Shown: in pieces, positions 1 to 9,855 of the stretch | Layout: every line of letters begins with the position of its first letter | Numbering within the stretch: position 1 is the first letter of the stretch | Source of the DNA: Heterobasidion occidentale | Lineage: Eukaryota > Basidiomycota > Agaricomycetes > Russulales > Bondarzewiaceae | Assembly: GCA_039111635.1 (NCBI GenBank) | Contig: JBCAQO010000010.1 | Span: 806,001 to 870,000, forward strand | Reading direction: 5' to 3' | DNA: 64,000 nucleotides | Made by a program: the position numbers and the translations under genes | The notes under the pieces: model-generated | What the model was told of the DNA's origin: nothing | Database searches by the model: none | The model's input: the letters and a program-made list of their open reading frames with translations, nothing else

Positions 1-956
1 AGTCGTGCAATTAAAGGGCGAAAAGGAGCCAAAAACTCTCTTACAGCGGAAAATCACGTCCGTGCCAGTGTCAAAGCCAGGTTGGAAGACGGAGATGGGC
101 TGGTTTCGGCGCCTGGGTGTCGAAATGCATCTCCATCACCGGCTCGTCATGCTCGAGCCACGAGTACAGATATATCCTTCGGTCCCGTCACAGCGTGCTC
201 GACGATTGATGTCTTTCCCATTTCCGGCTTCACGAGTAGTACCGCGCCCAGGACACCCACTCGTAAAGCAAAGACCCAGCAAAAGTCGAACAGTCCATTG
301 TTTTCCCCAGAGAGTGCCCTTGATACCCCATCAAATCTATCGCCTATTCAGGCTGTTCTCGCTGGCAAAGGAATCGGTATAGAGACAAGGGCCATGTCGC
401 CTGCCGACGGTGAGGACGAAGAGGACGATGGCGACGACGACAATGGCCTAATCAATTTGGACGGTGAAGCACCCTCGAGCTGCTTGCCAGTTGCCAGCAG
501 CGATGTCGAAGACGAACACCCTCAAAGAGCTGCTCTCGACGATTGGCCGCTTGCTCTTCCTCCGTCCTCTCCACTCCCGCCTTCCAGTCCCATTCTGTCG
601 CCCGAAGATTATACAGCAGCCAATACCCCATACGACGAAGCCCTGCCCATCCCACCGAGTTGGGATGACGGAGACGAGGAACACAAGATGCCTGTTGCGA
701 CCAACGACGAAATGCTCGCCTTCTTCCAGCTCCTCAATGCGGCCGCCAACATGCCCACCAGAGACCCCTTCCGGCCTTGACGTCGTCGTCCGCCGTCTCA
801 CCGTCATCCGACGGCCTCTTCTCCATCTCACAAACGAGCACCCAACCAAGCGATCTGGATGACATTGATTTCAAGGCGATCGGTGACTCGCAATGGTCAG
901 TGGAGGATGAAGCCTCGCTTCTGGGGCTGTTGCGCGATGTCGAGAACTTTACCTGA
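1..956 (+). CDS. C-terminal part of an acidic, Ser/Pro-rich protein (5' end outside window)
   Basis: An open frame runs from base 1 without a stop to 780 and carries low-complexity S/T/P segments, an acidic run (EDEEDDGDDDNG, about 405-445) and more acidic, proline-rich sequence. After about 772 the plausible continuation lies in another frame and ends at the TGA at 954-956, with a last segment reading SQWSVEDEASLLGLLRDVEN. The two parts can be joined either by an intron 659-729 (GTTGGG...TTCCAG, 71 bases) or by assuming one missing base near 772; I cannot decide, though the stretch inside the putative intron looks coding. No domain recognised; composition suggests a regulatory or nuclear protein. 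It converges on TRP1, whose stop is only 150 bases away. Confidence 0.55.
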
Positions 957-1105
957 AATTTGGACTCATCTGTGCATATATACTGTGTTATACAGCATTT
1001 GTTACTGTTTTCATGCCCCGTTTTGTTTTGTTCTGTTTAATTTACTGGAATAAAGAGTCGTCGCTCGTTCTCACAAATGAAAAAAATATAACGCATAGCA
1101 AAAAA

Positions 1106-3485
1106 TCAATCTACCCGTTTCGCAGCATCTATGAACCTCTTAATCTTCTCGATATCCTTGCCACCACCCATCAGCTCAACGCCGCCACTGACATCCACGG
1201 CCCAGGGCCCGACCGTCTGGACCGCCCGGGCTACGTTCTCCGGGGTCAACCCGCCCGCCAAGATGATGGGGAGAGGGGCCGTCACTGAAGACGACGCCGA
1301 GGCATCCAACCCAGCCTCTCCGCCCTCGACGATCTTTTGCGCGAGCCTCCAATCCAGCTTGCGACCCGTACCGCCACTCACGCCGCCCAGCGTGGAAGCA
1401 GCGTCCAAGAGCACGTACTCGTGCAGCCCCGGCCTCGTGATCCCCGCCAACCCCTTGCCCTCGCTGTCGACGTGGAACACGCGAATGACGGGCACCGGTA
1501 TCTGCTTGCTCCATTCCAGCGGTTCAGAACCGTGCAGCTGCACGATGTCCAGCTGCGCGACGGCGACACAGTGCAGTATGAAAGCCAACGGTTGGTTTTG
1601 GAAGACCCCGACGAGGAAGGGCCGCGTGGGCGACCTGAACAGCCTATGCGCGTGCGTCGTGAACCACGGCTCGTTCGCGAGACCATCTGCCCCAGGAGGC
1701 GCCCCAGAAGACGACCGCGATATCCGCAGCTTCCGCACACCGATCGAGATCTTCTGCGCCTGCTCGAGGTCAATGTGCCGCTTGCTCGTAGGCACGAACA
1801 TGAGCCCAAGCATGTCCGCGCCCGCCTCCGCGGCGCCCAACGCCTCTTGTTCCGTCCTGATCCCGCAGATTTTGACCAGCGGCGCGCGCTGGGGCTCGAT
1901 CTCGCGCTCGCTCTTCCAGTCCAACAAGTCCCGTATGAACGCTTCGGTGTCGTTCGCGCGCATGAGCGCCTCCCCGACCAGCACGGCCCCCACGCCCTGC
2001 TCCACATACGTCTGCACGTCGCTCTTGCTCTGGATGCCGCTCAACGCACAGAGGATCACGTCGCGCTCCTTGACCATGTCAGCAAGGCGAGATGTAGTCC
2101 CCATGTCGACCTGGAAGTCGTGGAGATTGCGGTTATTCACGCCGATGACCCTGGCGCCGAGGGCGAGCGCGGCCTCCATCTCCCGTGCGTTGTTGACCTC
2201 GACGAGCGGCTCCATGCCCAGCGACACGGAATAGCCGTACAGTGCCTTGAGCCGAGCGATGGGCAGCATGGCGACGATGAGCAGGACGGTGTCAGCCCCG
2301 TGCAGCCGGGCCTCAGCGATCTGGTACTCGTCGAGGATGAAGTCTTTCCGCAGAACGGCGGGTCGGTTCGGGAGCGAATCAATGGCCTGGCGCGCGAGGC
2401 GCATGTCCAGCAGCGAGCCCTTGAACCAGGTTGGCTCGGTGAGGACAGAGATGACCGATGCCCCCGATAGAGCGTAAGTGAGGGCTTGCTGCGCTGCGTT
2501 GGCATTGAGGGCGATAGGCCCCTTGGATGGGCTGGCACGCTTGATCTCGGCCATAAGGGCAGGAGTCCTAGCTTTGAGTCGGTCCACGAGGGATATGAGA
2601 GGCGGCGAAAGATGCATAGAGAGGAAGATGTCGAGGTCGCCCGACGTTGTCCCAGCAGTTGCCTTGGCGGCCTCGACGTCCTTGAGACGCTGTGCGTATA
2701 TTTTCTCCAGCACACTGGGAATTTTGGCCGCGGTCACCGAGAGCTTCCCGTTAGGCGCCTGTATGGGGAACGGAGGGAGAGACTGGTCGAGAACACCGGA
2801 AGATGGGTTCTCCTCCCAGAGCCCGCCCCGGATCGCAAGAAAATTGCGGAAGAGGTCGTCGCCGCCTTCGGACAGGATGCTCTCGGGATGGTATTGCACG
2901 GCCTCGAGGGTGCATTTGCGATGCCGAACGCCCATGATCACGCCGCTCTCTTCTGTGGTTGCAGTGATGGCGAGATCATCAGGCATGGTCTTGATGTCGG
3001 CGCTCAGGGAGTGGTACCGCGTGGACTTGATGCCCTGCGCGACACCTTTGAAACAGCCGCGGGCGTCATGGCGAATGCGGCTCAGCTTGCCGTGCATGAT
3101 TTCTCCAGCGTAGCTGCACGTTCATTCATCAGCATCTCCCGGAGGAAGAAGAGGCACGAACAACGCACCCGATCTCCCCACCGAAAACGTCGACCAGACA
3201 TTCCAAACCCATGCACACGCCTAGCACCGGAACCTTCCCGGTGAAAAACTGGATCGCGTCCCTCGAGATTCCCGAGTCCGTGATAGGATGTCCAGGCCCG
3301 GGCGAGATGATGAGGGAATTAATTTGCAGCTGGGGGAAGGCAGAGACAGGGATGGCATCGTTGCGGACCACGGTCACGTCCGCACCCAGGAGAGTCAGAT
3401 GCTGGTAGAGATTCCAGGTGAACGAGTCGAAGTTGTCGATCATGAGCACGTCGATAGGACGGGCGAGATGGGCTGGGAGGGCCAT
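1106..3485 (-). CDS. TRP1: Trifunctional tryptophan biosynthesis protein (glutamine amidotransferase / IGP synthase / PRA isomerase)
   Basis: Two exons, 3169-3485 and 1106-3113, joined by a 55-base intron (GTGCGT...GTGCAG), give 774 residues, the usual size of fungal TrpC/Trp1. From the N terminus: a class I glutamine amidotransferase (anthranilate synthase component II) with Cys91 in GVCMGLE and His181/Glu183 in YHPES; indole-3-glycerol-phosphate synthase with [12 protein letters not shown] and [12 protein letters not shown]; and phosphoribosylanthranilate isomerase with [20 protein letters not shown] and [15 protein letters not shown]. By family knowledge the amidotransferase supplies ammonia to anthranilate synthase component I, and the other two domains carry out the isomerase and indole-forming steps in the cytosol. 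All key residues are present. No TGASTCA (Gcn4/Cpc1) site was seen upstream. Confidence 0.97.
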
Positions 3486-3930
3486 TGTCGCGATAGTTGA
3501 GGGCGGTGACTAGGGTCGGAGGTTGTGGTGGGTGGATAGAGGTGAGGTATACTTATAGATTGTCAGCGCGGGAATGACGTGACGATCATTGCAACCAACG
3601 GAGAGAACATACCTCAATTGATCAATGAGAACACAGCAGGACGGCTGAATTTTCGTGATGCTTCAGAGAGCACCGGCAAGTCTCCGCAGACACACAGCGT
3701 CGAGTTCCGGGATCAGACAGAAACGGCGAGGACTCTTCCGGCAGCGTCGCAGACTGCAGCAAGCAATCTCAGTCGCGACCAGCAGCAGGTCGTCTCACAA
3801 GAGTCGGAGGGAGTCATGGACGCGGTAAAGCAGCGCTTAGTCATCCAGCTCCAGCTCTCCTAGCTGAGCGCTGAACAGAACCCGCGTTCTATAGCATGAA
3901 CAAGTGGTATAGTGGACAAATGAACGCCGT
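3486..3930. other. Intergenic: TRP1 promoter side and PXR1 3' flank
   Basis: The 445 bases hold the upstream region of TRP1 and the 3' flank of PXR1, both on the minus strand. A CRE-like TGACGTGA lies at about 3574-3581 (plus strand). No convincing gene; a 94-codon plus-strand frame here has no recognisable content. Confidence 0.5.
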
Positions 3931-5286
3931 TTATTCCCCTCCGTCCCGTTCCCTCTCCTTTTTTGTCCTCGCCTTCTCTTTCCGCCTTTCCTCTTTTGCC
4001 CTTTTCCTCCTCGACTTCTCGTCCTCCTCCTCCCCTCCATCTGCCTGCACCGACTCGGTCGCGGACACCTCCTCAACTTTCGTACGACCGGCATCCTGTG
4101 CGGCCAAAAACACGGTCCCAAACTTCGATGACGCCTCAATCCCCACCTGCGCGCTCTCCCGCTCATCAAACACCGCGCTCCTTGATCTTGATGCTGCACC
4201 TAGCCCCATCCGCGGCGCGTCGTCCTCCTCGTCCCGCGCCTCCTCTTTCAGAAGAGGCGTTGCGCTCCCGGACGCGCGCGCCCTTGCCGCCAGCTTCGCC
4301 TTGAAGTAGTCCGCGACGGACTGCGTCGCCGTCGTCAGCTTTTGGAGATCGGCCGCCGCGTCAGCGGGCGTCGCGGGCGCGGAGGGCGTGAGCGCGGAGA
4401 GCGGCGAGGGCGCGGCGGGCGTGGCGGGGAGGGAGGAAGAGGGGATGCCGAGGATCTCGGAGAGCGCCGCGGGCGTGCGCGAGGCGAGACGTTTCGCGGC
4501 GATGATGCGCGCGCGGTGCGTGCGAGGGCTGTTGCGATACACAAAACATATATCAGTGTTTCAATCTGTACAGCGTGAATCGGAGAACATACGGTGCTCG
4601 GACGGGCGTCGGCGCGACGATGGGAACGGCAGGGACGACCGATGCGGCGTGGTCAGACGTCGACCCGCCGTCTTCCTCCTCCGAGCCCTTCCTTGCCTTT
4701 TTACTGCTCTTTTTTTCGGACCCGCTCTCGTCCTTCGACTTTTTCCGCTTCTTCTTCGAATCGTGCCCCTCCCCCTCCTCCGCCTTGCGCTTCTTCTCGC
4801 TCTTACGCTCCTTTTTCCGCCTCCTCCTCTCCTCTTCATCCTCCTCCTTTGCCTCCGGCGCCTCCTCCCGATCCTCCTCTTCCGCCCTCTTGAACATCCC
4901 CTTCATCTCCCCCTTAACCCCATCCTCCTCCCCCTGCATCCCCTCCGCCGCACCGTTCAGCCTCTTCAGCAGATTCTCAAAGTCGCGGTTCTGCTGCCAC
5001 GCCAAGCCATTCGCGTCCCGCTGGTGCTGCATCCCGATCCCCAGCATGTCGAGCTTCTGGTCTACGGAGATCGCGCGCGTGCGGCCCTCCCCCGACGCCC
5101 CGAGCCCCTTCGACGGGTCCCAGCCCATCTTCGCGAGGTACGCCTGCCCGAACTTGGCCGCATCTGCACGGCGGCGTCAGACAGGCAGGACACAGACCAT
5201 CAGACGCGCGACTCACCGTCGGCCCAGGAAAGGTTGCGCGGGTCGTTCGGGATGCGCTGCGTGACTTTTCGGCCTGCGAGACCCAT
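3931..5286 (-). CDS. PXR1: G-patch nucleolar protein, PINX1/Pxr1 (Gno1) family
   Basis: Three exons: 5217-5286, 4593-5163 and 3931-4528, with introns 5164-5216 (53 bases) and 4529-4592 (64 bases). Phases close to give 412 residues. The start MGLAGRKVTQRIPNDPRNLS is followed across intron 1 by WADDAAKFGQAYLAKMGW and then KGLGASGEG, the N-terminal G-patch that defines PINX1 and yeast Pxr1. A long Lys/Glu-rich, largely disordered tail follows. Exon 3 opens with a basic THRARIIAAKRLASR segment and an AALSEILGI helix as in other fungal members. Family role: cofactor of the RNA helicase Prp43 in rRNA and snoRNA maturation in the nucleolus, and a telomerase inhibitor in animals. The function here is inferred from the family; the gene looks intact. 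Confidence 0.9.
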
Positions 5287-5569
5287 TTTTTGGAGCTGGC
5301 TATCCGGGAGAGGGCAGTTGCGCACGATCCTTTCAAGCACGAAACCGAGCAGAATGGAGGCTCTCCAGTGGCTCTCCCGATCGGGGATACAATTCCCACG
5401 ATAAATTGTTTTCTCGGCGGCGGCACAGGGAACAGTCTCGTGAATGTATAATGCATGCATGTCGGTGCCAAAGGCTCTATGTACCGAGGTGTGGTGGAGT
5501 TATTGATACAATGTACTCTAATATTAGTGTCCGAACCGGATCGCGCGCGATGCCAACGAAAGACGTGTC

Positions 5570-7291
5570 CTAGTCATCTGCCTCATCCGCGAGAGTGAGC
5601 CGTTCATGGCAAAGCCGCGCGACCTCGCGCCCGTCGATGGGGATCTCGTTGCCCTGGAACCCCTCTGGGTACGCCACGGGCGGCGTGTCGGGGCTGGTGA
5701 AGATGCTGCGGGCCAAATAAAGCGTCAGGTCCGCCGTCGTCGCGCCGACGAACAGCAGCGCCCTGCGTACCTGCTGCCCCAGAATCCGTAGTGCACCATC
5801 CCGAGCGCGCGCGTCGTGTACTCGTAGTCGTGCGCGAACCCGCCGGGGTAGAAGAACTCCATGACGGTGGACCGCGGCGACGGCTTCATCCACAGCAGGG
5901 ACGTCAGACCGTTCCCGTGGACGCCCATCATGATCTGCGCCAGACGCATGAGATGCGAATTGGCACGAAGCGTCGAAGAGAGAACACCCACCGTAGTCCG
6001 TCCGGCCAGCTGCAGCTGCTCGACCCGCGACATCTGGTCCATGCTGACGACGTTGACCTCGTAACCGTACTGATCCCGCAATTTATACAGCTCCTCCACG
6101 AGCACGTCGTCGTCGCTCTGGATCAGCTTCCGCCGCGGCCAGTTCTGCCTCGAGATGTACGTGATCACCGGCTTGCCGCGCGTGCCCGCGCCGACGCTCG
6201 CATTGAGGCCGGACGCCTCGATGACGCTGTTGCGCACGGTGCTCCACCAGTGCGCGCTCGCGGGCAGCACGAACGCCTCGCTCGCCGTCCGCTGCGTCTT
6301 CCCAAAGTTGTCGCCGTTGATCGCCGCGGCGCGGTCCGCGAAGAGCACGCGGTCGAATACGAACGGCGCGCCCATCGCCGCGCGGTCCGCCCAGTCCGCG
6401 GAGAACTCCATCGACGCGGCGGGGAACGTCGTGCGCAGGACGTACTGATTCATCGAGGCGTAGTCGCGCCAGTGCGCGGCGTCGAGGTGGGTGAAGAGCA
6501 TCCGCCGCGGGGGCGGGAGGGCGGTGCGGCCGCTCTCGGGGATGAGGGGGTCAAGAGCGGAGTACGCGCGCCAAAAGCCGAAGAACAGCTCTGCGGACCA
6601 ATGGTAGTAATGGGTGATGCTGGGATTCGGTCAGCAAGGAAGGAAGGTGTGATGAAAGGGGTGGTGCGCACAATTGCCGCGGGTCGTTTGCCAACCACTG
6701 GCGCAGCGCGGTTCGGTCAATCGATGGTTGTTCGAGAGCGAGAATAAACGCTCACTGTCAAGCCCTCGACTCGATTCGCACCTGTGCCAAAGAGCTTTTT
6801 CGCCTCCTCTGGGGAGATGATGCGCATGTCTTTGTCGCTCGGGAGGCGCGCCTGTACTTCCTCGCGGGAGTTGCCAATGTCGACGCCGGTGGAGGTGATG
6901 AACTTGCGGTCGGGAACAATGTCGGGTTGATCGGTGACGATGTAGACCGTGCCGTTGAGCACGTACATCTTGTCGAGCAGTGTCCATCCTGCGCGTGGGT
7001 GGCCGCACCGCTGGGTAAGACCATGTCAAGAGTATTGTAGCAGGAAAGTGACCCACCAGGGACATGTGAGATGATTTTCGTTTGTGGGACAGAGCCCGTG
7101 TTCCATGAGAGCCGCGCGTTGGATGGAACTGAAGGGATGGACCCCTCGGAAGACGTGGACACCAAGTCGTCTGCTACCTTGGAGAGCGACGCATAGGGGT
7201 CTCCGGAGCCATTTTTAAAGAAGACAAGGAGAAAGGCAAGAAGAAGGGCGACGAGGAGAAATTCGCGGTGTGTGGGAGCGTTTGAGCCCAT
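5570..7291 (-). CDS. Glycosyltransferase family 61 (DUF563/EOGT-like), type II membrane protein
   Basis: Five exons: 7057-7291, 6756-6988, 6672-6697 (only 26 bases), 5771-6619 and 5570-5705. Introns of 68, 58, 52 and 65 bases all keep phase, giving 492 residues. A short cytosolic N terminus is followed by one hydrophobic segment (about residues 10-27, FLLVALLLAFLLVFF), predicting a signal anchor with the enzyme in the secretory lumen. The GT61 signature is spread over WLANDPRQF-ITHYYHW, ITYISRQNWPRR, IMMGVHGNGLTSLLWM and VMEFFYPGGF; the HGxGLxxxxxM block is diagnostic. Substrate cannot be read from sequence: EOGT adds O-GlcNAc, and fungal members also modify glycans. The microexon supplies the conserved residues just before THYYHW, so missing it would break the domain. 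Confidence 0.88.
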
Positions 7292-8013
7292 CTACCACAG
7301 TCGGCGTCGTCGTCGGTTCGCTGCAGCTGTTCATTTCCTTGCATGCTGGGTATGAGCCTGTGACGTGACAGGCGTGACATCACAACAGTACTTATAACTT
7401 ATAGCACGGCCCTTGGGCCTTCGGGCACCACCTGGTCCCGACTTTCCCTCACACTTACCTTCAGAACTGTAACATCGGAGCAGCAGCGGGGAGCAGACAT
7501 ACGGGCAGCCTGCACTCATCTCTTATAGACAACACCCGCCACGAACATTGACCGCCTACATCAAACACTCAGCCGTCCAAGGTGCACCCAGGCGGCGCCA
7601 TGAACAGCTCCGACACGAAACCGGGTGATCATGCAGGTGGCGATTGGAAGCAGTTGTTGGCGTATATTAAGAAAATAGAGAAGACCAAGCTGTGAAGGCT
7701 CTGTTGTTTCTAGGAGCACGCGATCTCTGCAAATCTATCAGTGTAAATAACAACTTATGTACTGTCGGCATTACTGATAGCAGCAAATTAGAAATGCTGG
7801 TTTGAGGTTTTGATGTGCATCTTGTGAGACCACTCCAATCCCGATGGTACTTGAATGATGGTCTTCAGTTACAGCAGCGAGTTGGATCTCCTGCGCTTGG
7901 GATTTGTATCTACGTCAAATGCGCCATTGAAGGCTCTTGTGGATCAGCTAATCATACACTGCGTAGTACATACGTTACACATGCCCTCGCCCAAGGGACT
8001 ATTCATCCTTTGT
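7292..8013. other. Intergenic upstream of the GT61 gene
   Basis: 720 bases between the GT61 start and the 3' end of the MFS pseudogene. A CRE-like TGACGTGACAGG lies at about 7360-7371. A 31-codon ORF at 7600-7695 is listed separately. Nothing else recognisable. Confidence 0.5.
7600..7695 (+). CDS. Candidate 31-residue small ORF
   Basis: An ATG in good context (gcgccATGa) opens a 31-codon frame ending in TGA. The peptide is hydrophilic, with a Gly/Asp-rich first half and a Lys-rich helical end (LLAYIKKIEKTKL). It is divergent from the GT61 gene. It could be a true short peptide, an upstream ORF or chance. No family recognised. Confidence 0.25.
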   Translation: MNSSDTKPGDHAGGDWKQLLAYIKKIEKTKL

Positions 8014-9370
8014 TCACAGAATGTATCTGAAATCAGGCGCACGGTCGCCCAGTTCTCTTAACTGCTTGTCCGTATACTTGACACCACCCTCCGCCAAGAC
8101 CCTATCTCATTCCCGATGGATGCGGATGTAGAGCAGGACGACGATAGGCACCGATACGAAGCCAATCCCGACAAACATCAGCATAACGCCGTCTAGATGA
8201 TGTTGAAGCAAACTATCAACAGAGGAAGCGGCAGCGAGATGATGAACATACGACCAATGATGAAACGTGGCGCATCTTGGGACCGGAAAACATTCGAGGC
8301 GATTGCACCAGTGAAGTTGACGATACCGATATGCAGGGCCATGCCAACTCCACGCTTGTACTGGCCGGCAAGGTTATTGCTGAGCCTATGCACATCGTCA
8401 GACAATTATTCCAGAGCGCAGTCAATGTAGACAAACCAGCTAACAACACCCGGGAAGCTCGCGTAGGCACCAGCGACACAAAAGAACGTGCCAAAGTACT
8501 TCACGCCGGGTGCGGTATCGGAAATGTTGATCGCAAAGCCGACAAGGAGCATACAAAGCCCGGTGAGGATGAACGGCGAACACTTTTGAATTGAATCTGA
8601 CCAGATGGCGAATATGATGAGGACGATCGCTGCAGACAATTCGATCACCACTTTATCAGCAAGTGAAGATGGCCATAAAGCAAGAACGACTTACTTGCAA
8701 AGAGATACGGGGGCACAGTCAAGAGTTGGCTGATTGCAGTGGTAAATCCGAAATTACTGATAATCGTCCTATATACGAATCGTAGTTCTGATGTCTCTCA
8801 AAACTGTACAAGCAGCCCTAGCTTACGGAAGAAATAGCAAGATCCCAAAGACTAGAAAGTGTAAGATGGATAAGGCTGTGGGAGATCTAAAATGTGAGAA
8901 AAAGGCACGCACGCGGACCGCTGATGGACATGTAGACCAATGTGTGCAGCCAAATTTGCCAGTCAGCCAGAGCAGACCATAGATGGCGCATCGCAAAACA
9001 TTCATCCTCGCCGACTGAGGAGTTATCGAACTCTACATAAAGTCAAGTGTCGCCGTTTGTAACTCTAGTTCCCACGCAGAGTTTATGGAGAATGAAATCA
9101 GGGAAAGACTTACTTTTCTTCCACACAATATACGACCTCTCTTCGGGGGTGAGAAACCCAGCCATTGCAGGGAAGTCAACAAGCAAAAAGAGAGCAAGGA
9201 TTCTGACAAGAACAGTTGCGATGCCCTCCAATATCTATGAAGGTGGAAATTCAGTCATCAACTCTCCTAGACAATATCGAGGCTATGTTTCAAAGGCTTA
9301 CAAAAATCCATGACCAGCCCAACAAACCTGCAGTATCGCTCATGAACGAAATTGCAAATGCGAGCAGCCC
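8014..9370 (-). pseudogene. 5'-truncated MFS transporter pseudogene (anion:cation symporter / TNA1-Dal5-like)
   Basis: Reading on the minus strand, exons separated by good GT-AG introns give GLLAFAISFMSDTAGLLGW, a FLTPEERSYIVWKK loop, WSALADWQIWLHTLVYMS, SFPGVVSW and then LAGQYKRGVGMALHIGI with FRSQDAPRFIIG. These are transmembrane segments and loops of the C-terminal two-thirds of ACS-family permeases (nicotinate, allantoate, biotin or similar substrates). The first exons are missing: homology stops at 9370, exactly where a PEX1 fragment starts. The last exon has TGA at 8107-8109 where family members read Arg, and the same frame then continues with YTDKQLRELGDRAPDF to a natural stop at 8014-8016. 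Both defects make this a pseudogene; introns are retained, so it is not a retrocopy. Confidence 0.85.
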
Positions 9371-9770
9371 CACTTTAATGCTGTGGACCGCACAGAGAAC
9401 CTTGAGACTGTTGAGATTGACCCGCAGTATGCTCAAGGACTCGGGCTTTCCCAGGGTGACATTGTGCGATACACCAGACCACGAATCTCTCGTGACTTAC
9501 TTCCTGCTCGCAGGTCGAAATTGGTCTTGCATGACTTGCCTACAGCCAAGTCTGTCACGACGGAACCGCTCACTGCCGATGACTGGGAAATCTTGGTACT
9601 GTCGCACCCTTTTGGTCCCCAACATCCATCTAAACGTGCTGCAGGAACTTCACGCTGAACAAGTCGAGTCTACCCTGCTCTCACAAGTCCACGTCACATC
9701 CATTGGTCAAGAAATCGATGTTTGGGTCCTCGGCCGCACACGCATCCGCCTACGCGTCGGTACATCACTG
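9367..9770 (+). pseudogene. Stray duplicate of PEX1 exon 2-exon 4 region
   Basis: About 404 bases are near-identical to 53,952-54,355 inside PEX1: end of exon 2, intron 2, exon 3, intron 3, exon 4 and the first bases of intron 4. I count ten substitutions and one 2-base deletion (GGTCTCTTGC in PEX1, GGTCTTGC here), which breaks the frame. Introns are kept, so the copy arose from DNA. It replaces the start of the MFS gene on one side and ends before the nitrilase stop on the other. It cannot encode a working product. Nine of the ten substitutions are CpG to TpG or CpA in this copy. Confidence 0.95.
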
Positions 9771-9855
9771 CTTTTACTCGTACACACAGACACACGCACT
9801 CCACGGCCCACTCCGCTTGTCATCTTGGTGCGCGCTCGGCCCTCGCCGCCTGCCT

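Noticed and set aside
1131..2470. Long plus-strand frames opposite TRP1 (367 and 377 codons)
   Set aside because: Antisense shadows of a clearly functional GC-rich gene; no motifs and Arg/Pro/Ala-rich translation.
3579..3863. 94-codon plus-strand frame between TRP1 and PXR1
   Set aside because: Lies in the TRP1 promoter region and has no motif or bias supporting expression.
9367..9770. Separate small gene
   Set aside because: It is a frame-broken duplicate of PEX1 exons with introns and no start or end of its own.
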